Source: Bacillota bacterium (lineage in GTDB: Bacteria; Bacillota; Negativicutes; Sporomusales; Sporomusaceae). Taken from it: 38,170 bases of DNA. A program made the position numbers and the translations under genes. Of this stretch, positions 16,036-22,454 are shown piece after piece; position 1 is the stretch's first letter; each line of letters begins with the position of its first letter. The stretch spans positions 1 through 38,170 of the forward strand of contig JAEWGR010000164.1 in assembly GCA_023388195.1 (NCBI GenBank), read 5' to 3'. The notes under the pieces were generated by a model. It did not search any database and was not told the DNA's origin. It was given only the letters and a program-made list of their open reading frames with translations.

Positions 16036-16665
16036 CTATTTTTTGAAAGTATGGGGTTTTAGAAAAGACTGGGCTGTACCCCGCCCGGTCAGAAACTCCA
16101 GCAGCGCTTCACACAATTTTTCCAGTACTTCCGCCGGTAGGGCCTGTTTCATTTCTGCCAGGGAGTCAAACATACGCTGTCCGTCTTCCCCGTGCAGGGT
16201 CTCCACCAGAGTGGCTTCAAGCGTCGCCCACTGCCAGGCGGCCTGGCTTTGCCGGCTTATTTCCCGCCCTGTCAGCATATCTGCCAGCTGTTCATTGCTC
16301 AGGTGCAGCAGTTCAGACCGACGCCCCTCCTTGACCTGTTCCGTTTTGGCAGCGAGCCTGGCTTGATATTCAGGCTCGTCATCGGCATCAGCCAGGGTTA
16401 AGGCTGCTTTTTGTTGCAAATCCACCTGTTCCGACACCAGAACGGCTTCCCGCAGCAAATCGATATCCTGCAGCAGGCAGACATTTTTTATTGACGCCTC
16501 CACTGTCAACAGCTTCGCCAGCGTCTCACTGTGGACGGCCTGGGCAGCTGCCGCAGCCTGCTCCTGGCCGGCAGCAGACAGGGAAACAAGGACAAAGTTC
16601 CTGGTCTCGCCGGCAAAGGTGACAGCCAAAGGCTTCTCGCGCGTATACATAGCTGAATTATTCAT
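16036..16665 (-). CDS. Tail-assembly chaperone (G-like)
   Basis: This is a 209-residue protein. The N-terminal 35 residues form beta strands (KPLAVTFAGETRNFVLVSLS), and the rest is mostly helical and Ala/Leu/Glu-rich, ending in a short basic tail encoded by an A-run before TAG. Position after the tail tube gene and the out-of-frame continuation on the other side of the stop are what identify it as the upstream member of a frameshifting tail chaperone pair. Sequence alone would not suffice. It overlaps the preceding 66-codon gene by eight bases. The ribosome site GGAGGGAGG precedes the ATG. Confidence 0.6.
   Translation of the reverse strand: MNNSAMYTREKPLAVTFAGETRNFVLVSLSAAGQEQAAAAAQAVHSETLAKLLTVEASIKNVCLLQDIDLLREAVLVSEQVDLQQKAALTLADADDEPEYQARLAAKTEQVKEGRRSELLHLSNEQLADMLTGREISRQSQAAWQWATLEATLVETLHGEDGQRMFDSLAEMKQALPAEVLEKLCEALLEFLTGRGTAQSFLKPHTFKK
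16039..16047 (-). promoter_or_regulatory. Candidate -1 ribosomal frameshift site
   Basis: The last sense codons are TTC AAA AAA followed by TAG. A one-base backward slip on the six-A run continues into the -1 frame through to the 15803 stop. The heptamer CAAAAAA is not a perfect X-XXY-YYZ site, so slippage would be mainly by the lysyl-tRNA at the stop codon. Confidence 0.5.
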
Positions 16666-16858
16666 GTTCCTCCCTCCAGACAGTAAAATCGCTGCTGTTG
16701 GCCTTTTTCAGGGCATTGTACTTATTGAGCATCACCTTGCGATACGTCTCAAATTTAACTTCGTCACCCTCAGTAACCAGCAAAGCAAAGTCCAGTGAGG
16801 TTTCCAGCAGGTGCTGCAGCTTGGCATTGGTGCGGGCTAGCAGTTCATCCGTATTCAT
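16658..16858 (-). CDS. Small helical tail-locus protein
   Basis: This 66-residue protein is predicted largely helical (MNTDELLARTNAKLQHLLET...) and charged, with no membrane segment. I do not recognise it. It sits between the tail tube gene and the chaperones and overlaps the chaperone start by eight bases, indicating coupled translation. A ribosome site (GGGAGG) is present. A role in tail assembly is inferred from position alone. Confidence 0.6.
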   Translation of the reverse strand: MNTDELLARTNAKLQHLLETSLDFALLVTEGDEVKFETYRKVMLNKYNALKKANSSDFTVWREEHE

Positions 16859-16937
16859 GATCGTATTCCTCCCTTAATAACCAAACATTTTTCTCCTTAT
16901 TAAGGAAAGGGGGATACATCCCCCCTTCCCTTGCCTT

Positions 16938-18164
16938 TTAACTATTGGCAATCGTTACAGTACCTGTCCGGCCTGTCCAGGTGAACGACTCGGTCAGGGT
17001 GCCGTTGACGGTGGACGGCATGCCGCCTGAATCAACAACAATATCGGGCACTGTAATCCGTTTGAGCACAGTGTTATCAACCGGTGACTTGATCATGGCC
17101 TCCAGGCCGAGGTTATTTTGGGCACCATACGCTGGCAGCTGCTCAATACCAAACTGCGTTTCTCCGCTGCCGGTATTGCCGTAGGTCAACAGCTTCCGCA
17201 GACTGAGATCATTCATCAATACACTGAAGCTGCCGCCCACCGACGGTATGGCGCCAGACGCATACAACACCTGCCGGCTGCCCAGTTGGGGCACGCGCTT
17301 TTGAGCCAGATTAATCCCGATTTTGGCTGTCTGCAGACGGGGAATCAGGGTCTTGGTGCTAAGACCGATACTGACCGGCGTAAATTCGCCTCTGACAGCA
17401 GGTACAGCGGCGTTGAACACCGGCGCCACGGATGTCCCGGTTTGGGCCGAGTAAAAGGTAATGGTAAAGACTTGCCCGGCGGCCAGTTCAGTGCTAAAAG
17501 AATTGAGGAGAGAAATTTTCTTAGTAGGCGCGTCATAAGAGTAGTCGCTTTCTTTCAGATTAACTTTTACGTTATTCGCGATCCTTGCTACCTGCAAAAT
17601 ATAAGCGCCGTTAAAGTAGCTACCGCTTTTTGTCGGTATCGGCGCTTCCGCACCGGTTAACGGCAGGATAAACGACTTGGTAGCAGGATCGACAATGGTA
17701 TAACTTTTGGTAAGGACATAGCCGTCAAATACAGTCAGGTTGTCCCCCAGCATACTATACGCTTCCACAGCATTGCCGGCTGTGTCATAGCCATACTGAA
17801 TACTGTTGATGCAAGCATTCCGGACATAGACAGAACGGTAAAAATTGCCGCTATTGTCCCGCACCAGGCCGACATAATCAACCTGGGCATTCGCAAAATG
17901 TTCAAGACTAAAAGAGGTTGCTGCTGATCTGCCTGTCAGTGACCTGGCGAGGTCTACGCCTGTATCAAATACCGATACACTAAGGGCCACCTCAGGTGGG
18001 GCACTACTAACGCCGGCATGACTGGAATTGCCGATCTCGTCAATCACTTCTGTGGGAACATTGGCATTGATATCAAAAGACTGCGCCCGGGTTAACAGCA
18101 CGTTATTCAGATAGTGGACGCAACGATCGGATTTTAAAGCTGAAATAAAAGCTGGTGTTGGCAA
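16938..18164 (-). CDS. Tail-tube-like major structural protein
   Basis: This is a protein of about 408 residues, beta-rich throughout, with no signal peptide. The first 90 residues, with SFDINANVPTEVIDEIGNSS, resemble the start of tail-tube proteins. The remainder contains repeated strand-turn-strand segments and ends TGTVTIANS. I see none of the hallmarks of a contractile sheath, so a non-contractile tube is favoured. It is longer than typical siphovirus tube proteins (150-300 residues) and may carry an extra surface domain in its middle part. A TTG start eight bases after AAGGAG is preferred; the GTG at 18173 overlaps that ribosome site and is unlikely. It follows the tail-completion-like gene by 14 bases. 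Confidence 0.65.
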   Translation of the reverse strand: MPTPAFISALKSDRCVHYLNNVLLTRAQSFDINANVPTEVIDEIGNSSHAGVSSAPPEVALSVSVFDTGVDLARSLTGRSAATSFSLEHFANAQVDYVGLVRDNSGNFYRSVYVRNACINSIQYGYDTAGNAVEAYSMLGDNLTVFDGYVLTKSYTIVDPATKSFILPLTGAEAPIPTKSGSYFNGAYILQVARIANNVKVNLKESDYSYDAPTKKISLLNSFSTELAAGQVFTITFYSAQTGTSVAPVFNAAVPAVRGEFTPVSIGLSTKTLIPRLQTAKIGINLAQKRVPQLGSRQVLYASGAIPSVGGSFSVLMNDLSLRKLLTYGNTGSGETQFGIEQLPAYGAQNNLGLEAMIKSPVDNTVLKRITVPDIVVDSGGMPSTVNGTLTESFTWTGRTGTVTIANS

Positions 18165-18178
18165 ATGAATCACTCCTT

Positions 18179-18589
18179 TTAATGAACTAATGTGTAGAGA
18201 TAAATCTTGGCTCTAGCTTTGAAGCGCTGGGTCATATCCACTTCAACCCGAACCCCGTCGCCGATCAGTATACTGCCCGTTTCCTGACGCGAAGCGTTCA
18301 GTACCGGCAGATTGTTGTTTTCGAACAGGTCCTTAATTGCCTCAGAGATATTGTTACGGTCTTCCAGGCTGGTAGTATAGATATCGGCGAATAGTACGCG
18401 GGGCCGTTTGCGGTACCCTGCCAGTTCGTACTGCTCATCCATCCGTGTTTTATCGTGCTCAAGGGCTATGGTAAGGCTGGCCGGCGGGGTTGCCGGCAGG
18501 CCATACACCACTGCCAGGCCCGGATATGTGGATGTAAGACTCTCCAGTTGAAAATAGACGGTATGAATAATATCCTGCAACTGACTCAT
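18179..18589 (-). CDS. Tail-completion/terminator-like protein
   Basis: This 136-residue alpha/beta protein has an N-terminal helix (LQDIIHTVYFQLESL), a central strand-rich part (ASLTIALEHDK, RPRVLFADIYTTSL) and an edge strand at the end (AKIYLYTLVH). The order and size fit tail terminator or neck-type proteins that cap the tube just upstream of the tube gene in siphoviruses. I have no direct motif for it. AAGGAGGC precedes the ATG. It is the first structural gene of the locus, and there is no connector, capsid or portal gene before it. Confidence 0.5.
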   Translation of the reverse strand: MSQLQDIIHTVYFQLESLTSTYPGLAVVYGLPATPPASLTIALEHDKTRMDEQYELAGYRKRPRVLFADIYTTSLEDRNNISEAIKDLFENNNLPVLNASRQETGSILIGDGVRVEVDMTQRFKARAKIYLYTLVH

Positions 18590-19391
18590 AAGCTGCCTCC
18601 TTTCTCATTACTTGAAACAAATTTCGGGGACATACGAGGCACAGCATAGCCGAATAAGTTCTCGTTCGAGGCAGTTTAGTTACATCTGGTCTGACCTTAG
18701 CGAAGTACAGCGTAGTCGGGCTATAATTATTGCATAGAACCTCCTTCTACTTTTTATCCGTACAAAATAGAGCCGCCAGGGATAAAAAATATCGATTTTT
18801 ACAAAAAATTGTAACTATAAGCAAAACCTCATACTTTATCGAAGGAAATTGCTCTGCCAGCCTTTTAGCAATCAAAAAAATAGGGGCACTGCGAATTCGT
18901 CCACTTGATAGATTTTGTCGTAGTGATGATAACATCGCTATCTTGTCTGTTAATTTAAGTACACTATAAAAGCGTGAATGACTCAAGAGAACCCTCAACC
19001 CAAAATTTTACTGTTGATTGCATATTAATTAAAGTCTACTTCCAAGTAACAATGAAGAAGTAAAGCGAGATAAAATCATAACTGCTTTCCCCCAATGTGT
19101 GACAGAACCACAGTCTCCAGCACAAAAGAATTAGATTTATCCCACACACCATTTACAGCCTTAATTATATTCATGTAGTAATGGGAATCAAAAAAGTTAC
19201 TTTGCCGATTACGTCTCTAACCCCGAAATATTTCCCCGGCCCATGCCAACATACTTAAATCTAAATAATGTGACTGCGGGGGAATTACTTGTATTGAAAT
19301 TTCAGTCACCTCCGATTTCTCCCTCCGTACAAAGCAAAAAAACTCATATCCTGTAATCCTAATGACAATCGCGCCGCCAACCTTTCATCAA
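18590..19391. other. Gene-poor leader between the regulator and the structural genes
   Basis: About 800 bases without a supported gene. It contains a decayed copy of the regulator region (18747-18970). The repeated sequence CCGTACAAA occurs at both 18758 and 19326. The remainder is AT-rich. A promoter for the structural genes is expected here, but no clean -35/-10 pair stands out. This may mean the genes need an activator such as the 132-residue regulator. Confidence 0.5.
18747..18970 (-). pseudogene. Decayed duplicate of the regulator region
   Basis: Positions 18849-18915 align with 19369-19440 (for example AATCAAAAAAATA in both, then GAATTCG and TTGATA at similar spacing), and 18917-18940 aligns with 19760-19783 of the sigma-like gene. 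The two matched blocks are 300 bases apart in the intact region but contiguous here, as after a deletion. An 83-codon minus-strand frame crosses the segment but does not keep the reading frame of either parent, so it is best treated as a remnant. Confidence 0.45.
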
Positions 19392-19586
19392 TCAAAAAAA
19401 TATGGAAGCAAATTTGCCGAATTCGGCCATTTGATAAAATTTCTTATTGCTCCGGCGCCACCCGACATCAAGAGTGTTTAACTGCGAGTGAATCTTTTTG
19501 GCTTTTTCTTTAATCTCTGTTTCTGTTAATTCCGGGCTTTGGCAGCGATACGCATCTTCAATGACAGCCAGTGTGTAATATTTCAT
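19392..19586 (-). CDS. Small protein after the tail-locus regulator
   Basis: This is a 64-residue protein of unknown family, with a charged helix in the middle (TETEIKEKAKKIHSQLNTL) and the C-terminus QMAEFGKFASIFF. It overlaps the regulator stop by four bases (ATGA) and has AGGAGG before the ATG, so it is co-translated with the regulator. Its 3' half is duplicated in the remnant at 18849-18915, and in that copy another frame is the open one. A slip in the seven-T run near the end would give a longer, different C-terminus, so this gene may itself be truncated. Confidence 0.55.
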   Translation of the reverse strand: MKYYTLAVIEDAYRCQSPELTETEIKEKAKKIHSQLNTLDVGWRRSNKKFYQMAEFGKFASIFF

Positions 19587-19981
19587 TTTAACTGCCTCCT
19601 GGCTTTTCTTATATTTGCTGTCTGGCTTGCGTTCAGATAATCAGTCAGGCCCACCAATGCCTGATGCACTGTGTATTTCAATCTGGCTGTACTTAGCTGC
19701 AGAGCAAGAGAAATCTCGTAATAACTATGTCCCCCTTTTAACATCTTAAGGATTTTTTGTTGTAGCGGTGATAATATTGCTATACTTTGATCTACATCAA
19801 CTAATGTGCACAAAATATCTTCTTTGCTGGTATTGGCAGAAGTTGTCCGAATTTTTTCGTATTTCATGGCAGCTACCTGCACAATGCTGTATAACTCGTC
19901 ATAATGTTTGATAATGCTTGTAATTTGCTCCAGAGTATACTCATTGTTTCCTGCCTGTAAATCTTTGCAGATATCATTCAT
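19583..19981 (-). CDS. Sigma-region-4-like transcription regulator of the tail locus
   Basis: This is a 132-residue protein. Residues 70-120 form a helix-turn-helix of the sigma-70 region 4 / LuxR-like kind (LSPLQQKILKMLKGGHSYYEISLALQLSTARLKYTVHQAL). The N-terminal half is helical and may mediate binding to RNA polymerase or to itself. Small proteins of this design (ArpU/RinA-like late regulators, sigma-like activators) commonly switch on phage late genes. It is the first gene of the locus, and a perfect 11-bp inverted repeat lies about 55-80 bases upstream of its start, which may be an autoregulatory or repressor site. The ribosome site GGGGGG is close before the ATG. Confidence 0.65.
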   Translation of the reverse strand: MNDICKDLQAGNNEYTLEQITSIIKHYDELYSIVQVAAMKYEKIRTTSANTSKEDILCTLVDVDQSIAILSPLQQKILKMLKGGHSYYEISLALQLSTARLKYTVHQALVGLTDYLNASQTANIRKARRQLK

Positions 19982-20034
19982 ACTATCCCCCCTATTCTTT
20001 ATCCGTACAGGTTGGGGCCTTTAAAGCTGCAACT

Positions 20035-20061
20035 TTAGAAAAATAATTAATATTTTTCTAA
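20035..20061. promoter_or_regulatory. Operator-like palindrome upstream of the tail-locus regulator
   Basis: The arms TTAGAAAAATA and TATTTTTCTAA are perfectly complementary (11 bp) around a five-base centre. The AT-rich symmetric site lies upstream of the 19981 start and has no U-tract context typical of a terminator. A dimeric repressor or activator site is the simplest reading. Confidence 0.5.
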
Positions 20062-20114
20062 CAAATCAAAGTTCCGTAATATCGTCGGCCAAATTGCAAT
20101 CCTGGCCATCTATA

Positions 20115-20150
20115 TGCAAAAAAAGAGCAGGGATAGCGATAGCCCCCTGC
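20115..20150 (-). terminator. Terminator, minus strand
   Basis: The minus strand has GCAGGG, a partly self-pairing loop, CCCTGC, then TCTTTTTTT. It would end any transcript coming from the riboswitch side before the tail-locus regulator. Confidence 0.6.
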
Positions 20151-20251
20151 CTGGTTGTTATTGACGGTTGCCTGGCCGGCCCCATAGTACTATGCATCAC
20201 CGGAGTACCCATTCAGAATGGTATAGTGACACCCGGTCATAAGAAAAGACT

Positions 20252-20288
20252 TGCTTGTGCCAAGTCCCTCAGGACGCCGGCAGAAGCC
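20252..20288. repeat. Structured repeat, copy B
   Basis: It shares the layout of copy A: GCTTGTGCC, then GTCC/GGAC arms around CTCA, then GGCAGAAGCC. 37 bases. Confidence 0.55.
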
Positions 20289-20335
20289 CTAGTCGTTCTT
20301 ACTTATGATCTGAAACCGATATACTTTCTGATCAT

Positions 20336-20365
20336 GCAAAAAACCCGGCTATCATAATAGCCGGG
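20336..20365 (-). terminator. Terminator directly after the cobalamin riboswitch
   Basis: The minus strand has CCCGGCTAT, a short ATG-type loop, ATAGCCGGG, then TTTTTTG. It is a strong hairpin 60 bases past the B12 box, fitting either the expression platform of the riboswitch or a complete stop. Confidence 0.8.
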
Positions 20366-20424
20366 AGGAAATATAAATAAACTAATAATCCCCTCCCTAT
20401 CGCTCGTAGGTTAAAGCGGTGATT

Positions 20425-20590
20425 GGCAAACAGGCAGTTCTCCTGGCTCCGGATCTTCACTTGCCCAAACCTTCCCGGAATATTCTTCCAGTGGTATAAT
20501 CTTGGGTTTGCTCCCCGTTACAGTGGCGGGACCGCGCCGGTATTGCACCGGTCTTCCCTATTAAGCCCCGTAGGGCACCTGTTGCAAAAT
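20425..20590 (-). ncRNA. Cobalamin riboswitch (orphan)
   Basis: The minus strand carries the conserved core of the cobalamin class: GGTGCCC near the 5' end, GGGAAGACCGGTGCAA, the GCCACTG element (CCCGCCACTGTAACGGGGA), and the B12 box GCCAGGAGAACTGCC at 20432-20447. A closing stem pairs AACAGG with CCTGTT. Binding of adenosyl- or methyl-cobalamin would normally shut off a cobalamin transport or synthesis gene. No such gene follows: the next element is a terminator, then repeats and the tail locus. The original target may lie beyond the left end of the locus or may be lost. Confidence 0.88.
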
Positions 20591-20641
20591 ATGAAGTTTT
20601 TTATAGCTTAACAAAAATTATTAGCAAGAAATGTAAGAAAA

Positions 20642-20671
20642 CGTCGATAGGGGACTTATTCCCTATCGACG
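20642..20671 (-). terminator. Hairpin terminator upstream of the riboswitch
   Basis: A perfect 11-bp stem, CGTCGATAGGG with CCCTATCGACG, is followed on the minus strand by TTTTC. It is very similar to the hairpin at 20822-20850, so the two are probably duplicates. Confidence 0.7.
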
Positions 20672-20714
20672 ACACAGGATGTATTTATAAATTCTGGCAG
20701 ATAAAAAAAGATTT

Positions 20715-20812
20715 GGCTTGCCAGTCCTTTAAGACGATGGCAGAAGCTGCCTGTACCCTTTAATATATAGGCCTTCTTATCTCCACAGAATGTAGTTGCA
20801 AATTCTGTTAGA
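20715..20812. repeat. Structured composite repeat, copy C
   Basis: GGCTTGCCAGTCCTTTAAGAC and GATGGCAGAAGC form a nested hairpin like copies A, B and D. After it come a GCCTGTACCCTTTA segment and an ACAGAAT...ATTCTGT hairpin, in the same order as at 25668-25770. About 100 bases in all. Confidence 0.55.
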
Positions 20813-20813
20813 C

Positions 20814-20850
20814 TAAAAAAACGTCAATAGGGACTCTGGCCCCATTGACG
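20814..20850 (-). terminator. Terminator of the PAS-GGDEF-HD gene
   Basis: The minus strand has CGTCAATGGGG, a short loop, CCCTATTGACG (one mismatch), then TTTTTTT. It lies 86 bases past the stop of the signalling gene. Confidence 0.8.
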
Positions 20851-20935
20851 TTTCGATTATTACGCAACACAGGCTTGAAGCTTTGCGCTACTTATTATAT
20901 ATTGGAAACAATCACTCTAAAATCTCAGGCTGACA

Positions 20936-22345
20936 CTATATCTGGCCGCTGTCAAGCAGCTCGACAAAGCGGGGCACCAGTTCAGGATCAAATTTAATCC
21001 CGGCCAGGCCCTGCAGTTCTTCAACAGCAGCTGCCGCCGTGATGGCTTGCCGGTAGGGTCGGCCATAGGTCATTGTATCATAGGCATTTACTATTTGAAC
21101 GATTCTGGCCTCAAGCGGGATCTCCCGGCCTTTGAGGCCCAGCGGATAGCCTGCCCCGTCCCACCACTCATGATGCTTAAGAATCCAGTCGGCAACAGGG
21201 GCCAGTTCAACTGTCATTCTGGCCAAATGAAAGCCTGTCTCGGGATGACGATGCAAAACAGCCCTTTCATCATCTGACAAGGATCCGTTTTTTTGTAAAA
21301 CATTCTCAGCTATAATGATTTTGCCGATATCCTGAAACTCAGCAAACAGGCACAAACGGTGCATTCTTTCTTCGGTAAAACCAAGATTAGCCCCGAGCGC
21401 GGCCGCATACCGCAGGATACGCTCCCCCTGCGGTCCCTGACCGGCATCCCGCAGCAACAGCGGCTCAATCACCGTGTTGAGCAAGCTCCCGCTCAGCTTC
21501 TGCATATGCTGCATTTTTTCCCGGTACATCCCGGCTTCAGCCCTTTTAACCAGGGAAAAGAAGTCCTGTTCGGTTAAATCGCCAACAGCCTGGCCGATTG
21601 CCATATTTAACGGCAGTAATTGATCCTGCTTATTCTTTTCTGCCAGCTGCTGCCTGATGTCCAGCCTGACAGAATCCATAATGTCAGGGGTTGCATTATA
21701 AATAACGATGGCAAATTCGTCACCACCGGTACGGACGGCAATGCCCTGCTGGCTGACGGCATTTTTAACAATACTGGATACTTCTTTAAGCCATGCATCC
21801 CCGGCATCCCGACCAATAATATCATTAATCAGCTTTAAATTGTCGATATCACAGATCAGAACCCCTGCAACCTGTACCTGCCGCTTGTACAGCTTGTAGG
21901 GTAGTTCCTCAAAATAGTTGCGGTTATACAGACCGGTAAGGGGATCATTATAACTAAAGTATTTTAAATATTCTTTTATGCGAATCTGACTGGTAATATC
22001 CCGCCCAATGCCGATTATCCCGGTTACCTGGTCGTGTTCGTCGCAAACAGGCAGTTTGCTAATCTCAAAAAAACGCTTTTTCCCGTCGGCGGCAATCTGG
22101 TAGTCTTTAAAAGTGGTAGTCAGCCGCTGCTGGCAAACCAGCTGATCTTGCTTCTGGCAGTCGATTGCCCGCTCAACAGGCTGAAAATCAAAGTCTGTTT
22201 TGCCGATAACATAGTTTTTGGGCAAGCCGAACAAGGTATTAAATGAATCACTGACAATAATATAACGGCCATTTATATCTTTCATCCAGATAGTGTCCGA
22301 AACATAATTTAACATTGACGCCGCTAGCTGAAAGCTATGTTCCAT
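20936..22345 (-). CDS. PAS-GGDEF-HD-GYP cyclic-di-GMP signalling protein
   Basis: This is a protein of about 469 residues. Residues 5-125 form a PAS/PAC sensor (WMKDINGRYIIVSDSF, then VTGIIGIGRDIT). Residues 130-285 form a GGDEF domain with an intact RTGGDEFAIVIY motif, so diguanylate cyclase activity is likely. Residues 300-465 form an HD-GYP-type domain with HHEWWDGAGYP and EIPLEARIVQI. The usual HD of HDIGK is QD here (AEFQDIGKI), removing a metal ligand, and the later DAYDA is NAYDT, so phosphodiesterase activity is doubtful. There is no membrane segment. The start at ATG 22345 is chosen for the GGAGG six bases upstream; a TTG 17 codons earlier has no ribosome site. It follows the chemotaxis receptor on the same strand. 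Confidence 0.85.
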   Translation of the reverse strand: MEHSFQLAASMLNYVSDTIWMKDINGRYIIVSDSFNTLFGLPKNYVIGKTDFDFQPVERAIDCQKQDQLVCQQRLTTTFKDYQIAADGKKRFFEISKLPVCDEHDQVTGIIGIGRDITSQIRIKEYLKYFSYNDPLTGLYNRNYFEELPYKLYKRQVQVAGVLICDIDNLKLINDIIGRDAGDAWLKEVSSIVKNAVSQQGIAVRTGGDEFAIVIYNATPDIMDSVRLDIRQQLAEKNKQDQLLPLNMAIGQAVGDLTEQDFFSLVKRAEAGMYREKMQHMQKLSGSLLNTVIEPLLLRDAGQGPQGERILRYAAALGANLGFTEERMHRLCLFAEFQDIGKIIIAENVLQKNGSLSDDERAVLHRHPETGFHLARMTVELAPVADWILKHHEWWDGAGYPLGLKGREIPLEARIVQIVNAYDTMTYGRPYRQAITAAAAVEELQGLAGIKFDPELVPRFVELLDSGQI

Positions 22346-22410
22346 ACGCTGCCTCCATACACGGCAGATCAATTTTTGTTTTATCCAGCCATCCAACCGG
22401 TCTGAATAAA

Positions 22411-22435
22411 GGCGGCACCGGCTTGCGCTGCCGCC
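22411..22435 (-). terminator. Hairpin between chemotaxis and signalling genes
   Basis: The minus strand has GGCGGCA and TGCCGCC arms around an 11-base loop followed by TTTATT. The U tract is weak, so it may only reduce read-through from the receptor gene into the GGDEF gene. Confidence 0.45.
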
Positions 22436-22454
22436 AAACGCCGTGAGTTCTTTA

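Larger units (their letters stand above)
19982..20935. other. Gene-free regulatory stretch beside the tail locus
   Basis: About 950 bases with no supported gene on either strand. In order it holds an operator-like palindrome, a terminator, structured repeat B, a terminator, a cobalamin riboswitch, two further hairpin terminators and the composite repeat C. It looks like a junction where the tail locus meets chromosomal DNA. Frames of up to 87 codons exist but coincide with hairpins and repeats. Confidence 0.6.

Noticed and set aside
16938..18164. Contractile sheath as identity of the large tube-like protein, which would make this an R-type particle
   Set aside because: No sheath signature, no separate tube gene beside it, and no baseplate wedge or spike genes of the P2/Mu type.
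20094..20357. 87-codon plus-strand frame in the gene-free stretch
   Set aside because: It runs through two hairpins and a structured repeat and resembles no protein.
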